A DNA stretch of 64,000 nucleotides from Shinisaurus crocodilurus (GCA_021292165.1 CM037879.1:158999278-159063277); one strand, 5' to 3'; counted from the stretch's first letter, positions 1 through 10,650 are shown. Program-made: numbers and translations. Notes: generated by a model from the letters alone, not told the origin.

Positions 1-1705
1 GATTTTAATGAAGTTTAAGATCCATTGTTAGATAGAAATACACCTGCCCCTAAGAAGCAAACAATGGTGAGATTTACATTTCAGGCATAGATGGCTGAAT
101 TTGGTTTGATTGATGTGTGGAGAACTTTGCATCCTCATGAAAGGGACTGCACATTTGTCTCACCTGTTCATCGTAACTGCTTTCGATTAGATTATTTTTT
201 GGTTCCTACATCGTTGTTACATTATATAAATGTTTGTAAGATTGAAACATTGGTTGTTTCTGACCATTCCCCAGTTTGTCTGGAGTTGCAATTTTCAGAT
301 TCACTTAGGCCCCCTGGTCTTTGGAGTTTAAATGACTTCTTTCTTAATGATACGATGTTTAAAAAAAAGATTTTGGCAGAATTAACTGAATACTTTGAAA
401 TGAATGAGGGTACAGTTGATTCTTGTGCTATTGAGTGGGAGGTCAGTAAAGCTTTTATACGAGGCCAAATTATTGCTTATGCTTCCTATAAAAACAAAAT
501 TTTAAAAATGCAACAAATTTGTTTGAGTGAGAAGTTGAAATCTCTTATAACTCAGTTTGCTACTTCTCCAACTGCACAACTTTATCAGGAACTGCAGAAC
601 GTTAAATATGAATTGAATAATATTCTTTCACAGCAGGCGGAATTTGCTTTAACCTGTTTACGACAGGCATACTGGGAAAACGGTGAACGTCCTAGCAAGC
701 TTTTGGCACATCATCTTAAACAGAAAAGGCATCAAGGTGTTATTTCTGCCATTAAAGTTGAGAGCAATATCATATACACTTCCCCTAAAGATATAACTTC
801 ACAATTTTTAAAATTCTATTCTGATTTGTATAGTATGAGTAAGGAAATATCAGAGCAAGATATGGAAGTTTTCTTTTCTCAAATTAAACTTCCAAGGTTA
901 GATTCCTCACAATGACAGTTCCTTTTGGCTCCCCTGCATATTGAGGAAATTATGAAAGTAATTTCAAATATGAATGTTAGGAAAGCACATGGTCCACACG
1001 GTATAAATTGAATGGTATAAAATATTTTCTAGCCTTTTGGTCCCAAAGCTTCATTGTCTTTATAATTATATTTTTGAATTGGGCTCTCTTTCAGCATCAT
1101 TAAATGATGCTTATATTACTGTGATTCCCAAGCCTGGTAAAGACCATACGTATTGCGCCAATTATTCAGCTATTTCATTAATTAATGTAGTCGTTAAAAT
1201 ATTAACAGCAATTTTGGCCGAGAGATTGCAACAAGTTATTGCAACACGTTCGATCCAATCAGGTGGGATTTATTAGACATCGACAGGGAGCTGATAATCT
1301 TAGATTAGTTGTTGACTTGATTGCTTTAAATACTAATAGAACAGATTGGATGCTATTATCTCTTTGGATGCTGAAAAGGCCTTTGACAAAATTCATTGGA
1401 AATTTATTTTTGCTATGTTGAGAAACGTTGGCTTTCCTGTGGAATTTTTAAATTGGGTCAAAATTTCATATTCAACCCCAAGAGTGTGAGGTAAGACCAG
1501 TGGTTTTTTTTCTCAGACTATTTTATACTTGGGAGAGGTACTAGACAGGGATGTCCACTTTCTTCATTAATATTTGACTTATGTTTGGAACCCCTGACAT
1601 GTGCTATTAGACAGAATAGTAGTATTCATGGATTTGTACATGATTATTTAGAATTTAAAATTATTCTCTATGCTGATGATCTTTTATTGTTTCATAGATT
1701 ATTTC

Positions 1706-1858
1706 ATAGATCATAGAGTTGGAAGGAGCCTACAAGGCTATCGAGTCCAACCCCCTGCTCAATGCAGGAAACTAGAGGAGGGGTCTCCCATCCAAGTAAT
1801 AACCAGGCTTGACCCTGCTTAGCTTTCCACGCTCAGACAAGCTGAGCCAGCATAAGCC
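1706..1858 (-). mobile_element. 5S rRNA-derived SINE with CR1-like tail, copy 1
   Basis: Read on the minus strand, the head matches the 3' half of vertebrate 5S rRNA (agctaagcagggt, cctggtta, acttggatgggaga), which carries the internal RNA polymerase III control region. The tail matches the CR1 3' end (ggttggactcgat, ccttccaactctatgat). The 8-bp repeat attatttc flanks it at 1698-1705 and 1859-1866. It sits within the LINE reverse transcriptase just after YADD. It is almost identical to the copy at 51747-51899. Confidence 0.82.
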
Positions 1859-2435
1859 ATTATTTCGAAACTCCAGTAATTCATCATCAGGCGATCACTC
1901 GTGACCGAGTAAGATTGTCTTCCGGGATAAAAGGAGGAAATTCTAAAGAAGATTGTGTAGACTCTAGCGATGGGTCCGTAAGTGATTTAATTAATTGGTC
2001 AAAGTCTGAATTGATGCTGATTGGAGATAATATATATCAGAATGTATTAACTCAGTGGCAATTTTGATGGTGCCCAGATTTTATTACTTGGGAATACTTA
2101 TCCCTAGAGACATATGCCATATGATGAAACCTAATTTGAGTAAGCTGATTAATGAGATCTCATGGGATATAGACAGATGGGCATCTCTTAAGTTGAGTTT
2201 GTGGGGTAAGGTTAATACACTTAAGATGAATATTATACCTAGGATTGTATATGTTTTATGTGGGATTCCTCTATTTATATCTGGAAACTATTTTCAAAAA
2301 CTTAATGTTTTGTTTTGCAATTTTTTCTGGGGTTCCTCACCTCCACGAATTTCTTTGAAAAGGATGCAACATGCAACTAAAGAAGGTGGGGTTTGGCTTT
2401 CCAGATCTTGCCTTGTATCATAAAGCTTATTTGTC

Positions 2436-2486
2436 GACTAATAATAAATAATAAATAATTATCGACTAATAAATAAATAATTCTAA
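2436..2486. repeat. AT-rich insertion inside LINE ORF2, shared with the inverted copy
   Basis: A run of taa/aataa units containing two tcgactaataa motifs interrupts the ORF2 frame. The same unit order is present at about 59827-59884 on the minus strand, so the change predates the split of the two copies. Confidence 0.75.
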
Positions 2487-3357
2487 ATTCTGGTCTTTTC
2501 CGCTTAGATTAGATGATCCACCTTGGTCAGTTTTGGAATCCTTATGTCTGGATCCTCTCTTCAAATGGATGGCATTAGGGTCTCGCTCCACTAAAATGGA
2601 TAGGGTGCCTCCTACAATTATGGCAGTTAGAGAGGTGTGACGTATTATATCTTGTCAATTACAGTCTGACCCATTTTCTCATGCTAAACTGACTTTATGG
2701 GGTAATCCAGATTGAAAAATTGGTAAGAAAATGTTCCTGTGGTGGACTTAGACAGACGGGTTGATTTTCACTTTGGATCAATTAGTGAGTGTAGATGATG
2801 AGTTTTTGTCATTTTCAGTTTTGCGTGCTAAATATGACTTGCCTGCTTCAGCTGGATGGCAATACTTGCAATTGCAACATTTGTTAGAATCTAGGTTTGC
2901 CACTGTTACAGCTTCAGAACCTCCTCTGCTATTGGAAGCATTAATTGAGGCTGAGCAGTTATATCGACCTACAATTCATGTTTATAAATACTAGTTATCA
3001 GTGAATAAGTATGATACACAGAGTCTTAAAGACGAATGGAATAGGGAATTAGATGGTCTTATTTTGCTTATGGAACATTGCTTTTGTGTGTGTGTCAGAA
3101 GGGTTTATGGATCTTAGGTTACGTCTTATTCAGCAAAAACTTTTGTTTTGTGTTTATTGGACACCACAATGTCTTTTTAATAAGGGTTTGTCTAAATCAG
3201 CTAACTGTTGGAGGTGCAATGCTGCGAATGCTTCATTTACCCACATGTTTTGGCAATGCGAAGTGGTTGCTTCTTTTTGGGTACTGGTCAGAGTATGGAT
3301 AAACTTAGTATTAGAATGCTCTTTAATATTTACCGATGCACACATTCTTTTAAATTA

Positions 3358-3599
3358 CAGGCAGTCCCCAGGTTACGAATGAGTTCCGTTCTTAAGAATG
3401 TCTTTAAGTCGAATTTGTATGTAAGTCAGAACAGCATAGTGTTCTATACGTTAAAATCAGCATTTACGCAAATTGCGTAAATTACACAAACTGTGTAGTA
3501 TACTACGCTATGTAAACGACGGAGCGCCAGGGAACCCAGAAGTCAGTTCTTAAGTATGGGTTGTCTGTACGTTGGACGTTTTTAACTCAGGACTGCCTG
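3358..3599. mobile_element. TA-flanked MITE with caggcagtcc terminal inverted repeats
   Basis: The ends are caggcagtccccaggtta and, reversed, caggcagtcctgagtta, flanked by TA on each side (3356-3357, 3600-3601). The inverted LINE copy near 58950 lacks this 242-bp segment and has a single TA, so it is an empty site within the window. There is no transposase frame. The TA duplication points to the Tc1/mariner/pogo superfamily. Confidence 0.85.
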
Positions 3600-3914
3600 T
3601 ATTTATCTACTATATGGAATTTATCACAAGGACAACACATGTGGATTTTCTGTGCCTCTTGACAGCCAAAAGACTGATATTACAACACTGGAAAGATAAA
3701 CGCTCACCTCCTATAATACAATGAATTGAGGACTAATAATGCTTTCAACATTTGAGCGGGTAGTATTCAGACGCAACCTGCGGATGAATAAATATATGGA
3801 TATTTGGTCCGCTTTTTCTGAAGCTTATGCATAACCGTCTTTACTGATAGTTACTACATACTTATTGATACTTATGGATATACATTTTATACATATTTAC
3901 TGTAAGTGATTCAT

Positions 3915-4157
3915 ATTTATTTATTTATTTATTATATTTATACCCCACCTTTTTTCCTGCAAGGAACCCAAGGCGGCTTACATAATCCTCCTCCTCCTCT
4001 CCATTTTATCCTCACAACAACCCTGTGAGGTAGGTTAGGCTGAGAGTCAGTGACTGGCCCAAAGTCACCCAGTGAGTTTCATGGCTGAGCGGGGACTAGA
4101 ACCCGGATCTCCCGAGTCCCAGTCCAACACTCTAACCACTACGCCACACTGGCTCCC
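3915..4157 (-). mobile_element. tRNA-headed CORE/MIR-like SINE, copy 1
   Basis: Read on the minus strand it starts gagccagtgtggcgtagtgg (tRNA A-box region), has the B-box-like gggttctagtcc, then the CORE-like stretch around cctcacagggttgttgtgagg and the tail ggggtataaatataataaa. The 6-bp repeat attcat flanks it (3909-3914, 4158-4163). Close relatives lie at 9009, 21094, 32572, 47652, 56041 and 56393. Confidence 0.87.
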
Positions 4158-4207
4158 ATTCATTTTAATTTCTGTAAGAAATGTACCCTGACACTAAATT
4201 CTTAATA

Positions 4208-4457
4208 CAGTCATGCCTTGGATTGAGAGCATCATTCGTTCCGGAAACGTGCTTGTAATCCAAAACACTTGTATATCAAAACGAAATTCCCCCAAAAAAA
4301 TTTGTACAGAGATTTTTAATTTAAGCCGTACTACAGTACTTGTATTGCAAGACGTCGCTTGTATATCAAGTAATAAATAAATAAATAAATATTTAAAAAT
4401 TTGCTTGTCTTGCAAAATGCTTGCAAACCAAGTTACGTGTAATCCAAGGCATGACTG
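4208..4457. mobile_element. Mariner/pogo-type MITE
   Basis: Perfect 17-bp terminal inverted repeats (cagtcatgccttggatt / aatccaaggcatgactg) are flanked by TA at 4206-4207 and 4458-4459. The 250-bp interior has no transposase frame and contains a short ataa run near 4370-4390. Confidence 0.9.
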
Positions 4458-4459
4458 TA

Positions 4460-4718
4460 CTATTATTCACTCCAAATATAGATGAAGTCTGTTCATATAG
4501 GTACAGGAAACAGTTCTTTACTTGAAAATGTATTCCATGAAATCCAACATATTTTAACCTTCATCAGGGTAGTATTGTGTAGACTGAGAATCTCCATTTA
4601 TATCCTTCAAATAGAGATACGGATATCCTTTTTGTGCAAGCTGCAATCTCAGAAAAAATGGTCTTTCACATCCATCACGTTGCCTTGGGGTATTTGTCTC
4701 AGAAATATGTAAAGGCTG

Positions 4719-4753
<35 letters not shown>

Positions 4754-5469
4754 CCCCCCACAACATTCCCAACCATTAAAAACACCACCACCAAAGGCAG
4801 CTAGAAACATCAAAATGACATGAAAGATGCTCTTTGATGAGGTGTGTGGGCTAAGGAGGAATAGTGAAAGAAAGACCCTGCATGCAAAATCAACTCACTG
4901 TTGGAGAAAGATCTAAGAATTCCTTCACTCCCCCTTTTCAAACAATAGCCCTAATTCATTCATGTAGCATTAACAGAGGTCTCATCCCCATCACCTCTTT
5001 CCAATCACAAAGACATTTAAAAAACACAAAACTTTCTCTAATCCTTTAAACAGAGAAAGTTTTGTTTTATGCCCATGCAAAGAGGGACCTCAAATGACAA
5101 CTCCTCTCTCTATTGCTGCTTTAAATAACTTTTCAGAATTCCACTTAATATTGTCTTGACAACCTTCCCTAGTATTCCAAAACTAATTAGTTAACACAAG
5201 AATTCAGGTTATTTCGGCTTATGTTATTTGTAGAGTATGCATGATTAGGATTTTGCAAAGCACGAGAGTGGGTGAGATTAAGCAGTTCAGTAGTTTTGGT
5301 CTTCCCAAATGGTTCAGTATTATTCCATTCGAGAATCTGCAATAGAGATTTTTTGGCTTTTCAATTTTTCAGACTAATCAAATACAAGTTTAAGATTCCC
5401 AGTGGCATTTAGCCAGTGCGATGAGCATGATTCGCTGCTTCTGTACCATTCATAATTTGCTGTATCTTA
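4460..5469. other. No gene or named repeat recognised, apart from a (CA)n run
   Basis: The stretch is AT-rich with only short chance frames. It contains a perfect (CA)n microsatellite at 4721-4749. Nothing else could be assigned by eye. Confidence 0.5.
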
Positions 5470-5925
5470 AGCATTAAAGCAGCTTCAGGACCACATTCTC
5501 CCGTACTGCACTGTGAGGTTATCAACAGAGGCCCTTCTTGCTGCCCGCCACCAAGGGCAGTTAGGCTGGTGAGTATAAGAGAATGGGACTTCTCAGTAGT
5601 GGCCCCACACCTCTGGAATAAACTTCCATCAGAGGTTCATCAGGTCCCTTTTTTGCAGGTCTTCAGGAAAACTCAGAAGACCCACCTCACTGGCCTTCCC
5701 TTAAGTCTGGGCCATTGATTTTTACTGGTAAGTTTTGTTTCTGTTGATTTTAACTGGCAATCTCCATTTTTATGGATTTTATTGAAACGTGTTTTTATGG
5801 ATTTTGTTTTTTAAAAATTGTATCCACTTTGTGTAGTTTTTATCTTGTATGCTGCCTTGAGAGGTTTCCACACTTAAAAGTGGCCTGAAAATAATTTTAG
5901 ATAGATAGATAATTTCACACTTAGT
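5470..5925 (+). mobile_element. L2-type LINE 3' end
   Basis: The translated trace WDFSVVAPHLWNKLPSEV (about 5587-5640) is the conserved end of L2-clade ORF2, followed by a short 3' UTR ending in ataattttagatagatag. Older and more diverged than the SINEs nearby. The frame is broken upstream. Confidence 0.75.
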
Positions 5926-5994
5926 TTTATTCCAGAGTCCATGTACATCAGATTGCAAAGTAAGGTAGGCTAGATTAAATGACTGGCCTAAGGT

Positions 5995-6138
5995 GACTGA
6001 AATTCAATGGGACTTATTCCAAAGAAAGGATTGCAGCTCAAAAGCACAATCCCACCACACACATTTACTCAGAGATAAATCCCACTGAATTCAATGGGAC
6101 TTACTCCCAGGTAAGTGGGCATAGGATTGTAGCCTAAA
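5995..6138. repeat. Short palindromic repeat (caatcctatg / ttactcccaggtaagt family)
   Basis: Contains attcaatgggactta, ttactcccaggtaagt and cataggattgtagcc, with partly complementary arms. The motif recurs at about 10725, 10985, 11150, 13155, 20920, 24745, 25090, 30690, 44060 and 57352, so it is a dispersed family. No transposase or clean TSD was seen. Confidence 0.6.
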
Positions 6139-6285
6139 TCACATAATGTGTGTATGTGTGTGATGTATTTCTTATGCTGGCTCAGATGGGAATGTAGTGA
6201 ATATTAAATAGAGGTTTCCATCCCCAATGTTTCTCCAGTTACTGATTGACTGAAACAACAGTGGGTCTTGTTGCACCTTAAAGAC

Positions 6286-6409
6286 TAAGGGCACAATCCG
6301 ATGCAAGTTTAGACAGAAAAAAGGCCTACAACTCCCAGTATGCTGGCTAGGGCATGCTGGGAGTTGTAGGTCTTTTTTTCTGTCTAAACTTGCATTGGAT
6401 TGCGCCTTA
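6286..6409. mobile_element. Foldback MITE with near-perfect 55-60-bp arms, copy 1
   Basis: Left arm taagggcacaatccgatgca... and right arm ...tgcattggattgcgcctta pair almost end to end, with actcccag and ctgggagt near the loop. Related copies lie at 12009-12138 and 25703-25810. The RNA would be a long hairpin. The superfamily is not clear. Confidence 0.75.
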
Positions 6410-6944
6410 AAAGATTATTGTGGCATGATGATTATGATTTTTTTTCTTGCTGTATGAATTTCTTTTCTTCTTTATGAGATTTTGATTGAGATATTTTGAC
6501 TTTGCTTAATTTTAAATGCAAAGTGAATTTATAATCATTAAAAAACAAAACAAAAATTAATAAATGAAATAAAATAAACCCCCAAGAAAATCGTTTGACA
6601 ATAACCAAATCCTTGATCTGCTGTGGGAGCCTTTTTGGCTGATGAGCCAGGTATAAATGCTTTAAATAAATAAACAATGAACATTAACAGTTGCCATTGT
6701 ATATAAAATTCATAAACATGCCCACTCTAATTGATCTCTGTTATATTTTTATTAGACAAAATGCCATTACAATGTCAAATAAAATAAACAGAATTGCTTT
6801 TAAGCACAAAGAATATACAATGTTAGTTTTGTTGTCTATTCCGTGATACCTGCTCAGAGCAGCAGACTGAGCATATGCTGCTGCGCACAAGGACGTTTAC
6901 CAAAAAAGAGATGGTTGGTGCTATCAGCTCATCAATTTTGGGTA

Positions 6945-7135
6945 GAGGAGAGGGAAAGGGCTATCACTGGCTATAATCATAATGGCTCTATGCTACTAAC
7001 AGGATCAGAGGGAGTATGCCACTGAATCCCACCCACGGGAGGACAACAGGGGCCAAATCTGGTTGGCTACTGAAGGAAAGGGGATGCTGAACTAGATATC
7101 TGAACCAGAAAGGCTCTTCTTACATTGCTTTGGGA
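6945..7135 (+). mobile_element. CR1/L3-type LINE 3' fragment, copy 1
   Basis: Shares ggctatcactggcta, tctatgctac and the closing gaactagat...aggctcttcttac with copies at 10370-10650 and 22735-22910. Non-coding 3' region only. Confidence 0.55.
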
Positions 7136-7238
7136 GGTTAGTTGACATCAGTCTGGCAAAGAAGAGGTTGCAAAGTGCAGCAAAACAAGGTAGGCACACC
7201 CTTGAGGCTCAAACCAGAAGGCAAGTTTGCCTTGGGAT

Positions 7239-7800
7239 CAGGGCCGGCGCTACCGCTAGGCCAACTAGGCGGTTGCCTAGGGCGCGCGGCCGAAGAGGGC
7301 GCGCGGCCGAAGAGGGCGCGCGGCCGAAGAGGGCGCGGAAACCCTGCGCTCCTCTTCGCTGCCGCTGCGCCACCCCCGCCAGGCCTCCGCCGCCGCTGCG
7401 CCGTCCCCGCCAGGCCTCCGCCTCCCCCGCCAGGCCTCCGCCTCCCCACCCTCCTGCCTGCCGCCACCGCCGCCGCGCCTCCACCCGCTCGCTCGCTCGC
7501 TCGCTCGCCCGCCGCTGCGCCTCCACCCGCCCTCCGCCCTCCCGCTCGCTCGCTGCCGCTGCGCCTCCCACCGCCATCGCCACCCCCCAACCCCCCCGTC
7601 ACCCCCAACCCCCCCGTCACCTACCTTCGTCGCGGGCAAAAAACAGCGCGGGGGTCCGTCGCGTCGCCTCGCGTCACTTCAGGAGCAGCAGCCGCAGCAG
7701 CAGCAGCCGCCGCAGCCAGGGCGGGGGGGGGGGGAAGGTAGGTGCAGGGGTTTTTTTTTTTTGCTTTGGAGAGGCGCCAAACTGCCCTGCACCGGTCCTG
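7239..7800. mobile_element. GC-rich hAT-type MITE, copy 1
   Basis: The ends are cagggccggcgctac and accggtcctg (inverted), with a perfect 8-bp TSD cttgggat at 7231-7238 and 7801-7808. The 562-bp core is very rich in C and G with many CpGs and includes a 17-bp tandem repeat (gggcgcgcggccgaaga, about 3.5 units, 7279-7340). Long open frames on both strands here are composition artefacts of Pro/Ala/Arg/Gly-rich sequence. A relative lies at 34025-34452. Confidence 0.9.
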
Positions 7801-8549
7801 CTTGGGATCTTCTTTTTAAGGTGCCTGCCCTTACCACATGACCTGCTCTGGCCTGCTGCTGTCCAGGAAGCGTCTTTGCCAGTTTGGCTTGTTACCGCCC
7901 TGCTTTGGTCAGAGTTCAGTGGTGGCACACACGCTGGATCCCTGCTCTTGACATCCCTCAGCTGCAGCACCTGGTGTCAGGTTGAAGACCTGACACCAGG
8001 GTTCAGTAGGGCACAAAATGCAGAGCAAAGCTTGCATCACTTCTCCCCACACCATCTTGAGAGCAACTCCATGAAAGGCAAACAGCTGTCGTTGAGGTTC
8101 CACCACTTGGATACTTTCGGAGTGCACTCTGCTAACTAGCTTTCCATTCAGCAGAATGGTGAGTGCACATCACTGTACTGCACTTTCTAATTAATCTCCT
8201 TTGCCTGGGACACTTCTCTGATTGGAAAAGTGATGACCTGTGTGCACAAAACAGCAATCCACTAGTGGTTGTGAGAAGGGATGGAGAAGAATTTCAGAAG
8301 TGTTTGTGTGTATTCAGAAACACTCTCTCCCAGTTCAGAGATCCCCCAAGCCATTATGAGCTGAACCCCCAATGGTTTTCTGAATTTCTCCTTGGCTCCT
8401 AATGGTGTAACACGAGTCTAGATTCTCCCCCCCACACACACACACTTTCATGGATACATTGGAAAATGGCTTGGGGGTGCTAAAATATCCCCCACACATC
8501 TGTGTATGTTTTTATGTGTGTGAGATGAGGAATGGCAGACCATCTAGAA

Positions 8550-8678
8550 GTGTGGAAAGCTAAGCAGGGTCAAGCCTGGTTATTACTTGAATGGAGACCC
8601 CTCCTCTAGTTTCCTGCATTGAGCAGGGGGTTGGACTCGATAGCCTTGTAGGCTCCTTCCAACTCTATGATCTATGAA
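8550..8678 (+). mobile_element. 5S rRNA-derived SINE with CR1-like tail, copy 2 (5' truncated)
   Basis: It starts within the 5S part (ggaaagctaagcagggtc), continues through cctggttattacttg and ends with the CR1-like ggttggactcgatag...ccttccaactctatgat. The 8-bp TSD atctagaa is at 8542-8549 and 8679-8686. It lacks about 25 bp of the head present in copies 1 and 4. Confidence 0.82.
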
Positions 8679-9008
8679 ATCTAGAAATCTAAGAGCCACC
8701 TGTTCTGGTTGCAGGATCACCCACCCATGCATTTAAGTACATTCAGCTTATGCAGCATTTAACCCTCTACTCACAACCATGTTTTTGCAAATTACCCCTA
8801 AACCAGAGGTGGGGCAAAAGCCTTGGGATGGAGTTAGAAAGAAATCCTGGGGTGGTAAAATACCCCCCAATCAGAAATGTGTCTGTGGTGACAGAAGTGT
8901 ATTTTAAATTTGAAATATTAGAAGAGTATCATAACTGTCAAGGCAAAAATGCTGGTAAAACTTTATTATTTTTAAATAATAAAACTTTATTATTTTTATT
9001 ATTTTTAA

Positions 9009-9251
9009 GAGCTAGTGTGGCGTAGTGGTGAGAGTGTTGGACTGGGACCCAGGAGATCCGGGTTCTAGTCCCCGCTCAGCCGTGAAACTCACTGGGTGAC
9101 TTTGGGCCAGTCACTGACTCTCAGCCTAACCTACCTCACAGGGTTGTTGTGAGGATAAAATGGAGAGGAGGAGGATTATGTAAGCTGCCTTGGGTTCCTT
9201 GCAGGAAAAAAGGTGGGGTATAAATATAATAATAAATAAATAAATAAATAA
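9009..9251 (+). mobile_element. tRNA-headed CORE/MIR-like SINE, copy 2
   Basis: Full-length: gagctagtgtggcgtagtgg, gggttctagtcc, cctcacagggttgttgtgagg and the ggggtataaatataataaat tail. The 5' flank has a direct duplication of aaaactttattattttta (8957-9008). Confidence 0.87.
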
Positions 9252-10369
9252 CTGATATTTTTGGTTGATTGGGGGTATTTCTCTAACCCCATAAGAAATA
9301 TGCCTCTGGTGAGGTAAATGTTCCCCAATGAAATCCCACAATTTGTACCACTCTACTGATACCCAGAATACTTAAGCCTGTTTCCTTAGACTAGTTTTCT
9401 TTGGAAAAACCCATGGGGGCATTTTATACCCCCAAAATGTTGCTCTGTTTTGGGGTCATAAAGACACCCCAATGGCAAAATCAATAGAGTCTGGGGATAT
9501 TTTATGCCCCAATTGTGTTTTCCCCCCAGAAAGAAAACAGTAAGTGGTTAGAGGCTGAAATTTGGGGGCATTATGCAGATGACAGAATGTCATGGAAGGA
9601 CTGTGCTGTACACTTCTGTGTAAAGTCTGCAGTGTAAAGTGTGCTTGGGGAGCCTTTATATTCCCATCTGATTGGAAGAGGGTTTAATCAATAATGTTTT
9701 AGAAATAAAATTTATAAATGTCATACTGGGGGGAAAGCAAAAGCCTGGGTCTATTTTAATCGCTGCCTGTTAAAGTAAACTTCTTTACGCAGGATGGAGA
9801 TAATAAAGTTTCAAAACGAAGCACCGCTGTATTTGGTACTGACCCTGGCGGCTGGCGCTGAGGGACTCACTTGAGAGGAATGATTACATAACAAACAACT
9901 CCCATAAGGGAACTGGAACCTTCAGCACCACAATTCTTTTGTTTTCAGATTAAATAACAACCCTGCTGCCATGTGAGCTTTTAAACATTCCTCATGTCAC
10001 AAATATTTCCTTGCCCAGTGGTATCGTAAGACAGAGACTGTTAATAAAATGCACATGGAAAGCACCAAGGTTGTAATACGTTTTCAAGCTCAAAACAGTG
10101 ATTCCCTTAGAAAGGACACAATATCCTCCTTCAGAAATTGTTCCTCCACGTGTGTGTGGAGGGGCTGGTGCACGAGGGAGGATATGAGCATGCACTCTGG
10201 CTCATTGCAGAAGGTTCCGTCTTGTGTGGAGGAGCCTATGGGCGTTCAGCCAAACATATGTAGTTTCCCCCTTCAGGCCTGCTGCTCAGTGAACCTTGGT
10301 CAGGCGATGCTGTGGGTGGGGCCAGCACATGCAGCCCTGATCCCCCCTCCACACATTCTTTAGCACATG
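9252..10369. other. No gene recognised
   Basis: After the dyad cluster the sequence shows only short chance frames (for example 10049-10363 on plus) with no recognisable domain. No TSD-bounded element was found. Confidence 0.45.
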
Positions 10370-10650
10370 GAAGTGATGGCCACCAATTTGGAGGGCTTTA
10401 AAAGGACAATTCATGGAGGAGAAGGCTATCAATGGCTACTAGTCCTGATGTCTATATGCTACCTCCAATATCAGAGGCAGTATGCCCATGTACACCAGTT
10501 GCTGGGGAACATGGGCGGGAGGGTGCTGTTGTACTCATGTCCTGCTTGTGGGTTTCCCACAGGCAGCTGGTTGGCCACTGTGTGAACAGAATGATGGACT
10601 AGATGGACTTTTGGTCTGATCCAGCACGGCTCTTCTTACGTTCTTATGAA
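10370..10650 (+). mobile_element. CR1/L3-type LINE 3' fragment, copy 2
   Basis: Carries gtcctgcttgtgggtttccc, ggttggccactgtg and the closing ggactagatggac...ctcttcttacgttcttatg, a recurrent 3' end of CR1/L3-type LINEs in reptiles. Non-coding. Confidence 0.65.

Larger units (their letters stand above)
1..3350 (+). pseudogene. L1-like ORF2 (endonuclease and reverse transcriptase), broken
   Basis: Open pieces lie at 91-915, 1037-1276, 1239-1421, 2055-2423, 2761-2994 and 3053-3382, in several frames and separated by stops. In order they show the end of the AP-type endonuclease (SDHSPV near 258-276), an RT block with QVGFIRHRQGADNL (about 1263-1305), a DAEKAFDKIHW-like block (about 1366-1400), GTRQGCPLS (about 1540-1566), the catalytic YADDLLLF (about 1669-1692), INWSKSEL (about 1995-2020) and the C-terminal CWRC...H...WQC knuckle (about 3208-3260). 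The YADD core is intact but the frame is not, so no protein can be made. About 60 nt more than expected lies between YADD and INWSKSEL even after the SINE is removed. A 45-base AT-rich insertion at 2436-2486 also disrupts the frame and is shared with the inverted copy. Confidence 0.85.
1..4205 (+). mobile_element. L1-like LINE, 5' end outside window, interrupted by later insertions
   Basis: This is a non-LTR retrotransposon whose ORF2 would encode an endonuclease and reverse transcriptase for target-primed insertion. The first bases already code for the endonuclease, so the element starts upstream of the window. It is split by a 5S SINE (1706-1858), a TA-flanked MITE (3358-3599) and a CORE SINE (3915-4157). 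A second, inverted copy of its 3' third lies at 58640-60040; the comparison fixes the MITE insertion point. Short homology to that copy resumes after the CORE SINE (about 4164-4190), so the LINE 3' region reaches roughly 4200. The zinc-knuckle layout near the 3' end fits the L1 clade. Confidence in LINE is high; the exact clade is an inference. Confidence 0.88.
8473..9510. repeat. Cluster of about 20-bp G-run/AT/C-run dyads
   Basis: Quasi-palindromes of the form G4-5, an A/T-rich core, C4-6 occur at 8473-8493, 8849-8868, 9271-9290, 9415-9433, 9451-9470 and 9493-9510 (for example gggggcattttataccccc). Spacing between the later ones is about 36-42 bp. A SINE at 8550 and another at 9009 interrupt the cluster. 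Function unknown; it could be a decayed minisatellite. Confidence 0.5.

Noticed and set aside
7138..8139. Long frames (up to 323 codons) on both strands
   Set aside because: They cross a GC-rich MITE bounded by a TSD; overlapping frames in several phases with Pro/Ala/Arg/Gly repeats are composition artefacts.
8550..8678. 5S rRNA gene
   Set aside because: Only part of the 5S sequence is present, fused to a CR1-like tail and flanked by a TSD, so it is a SINE.
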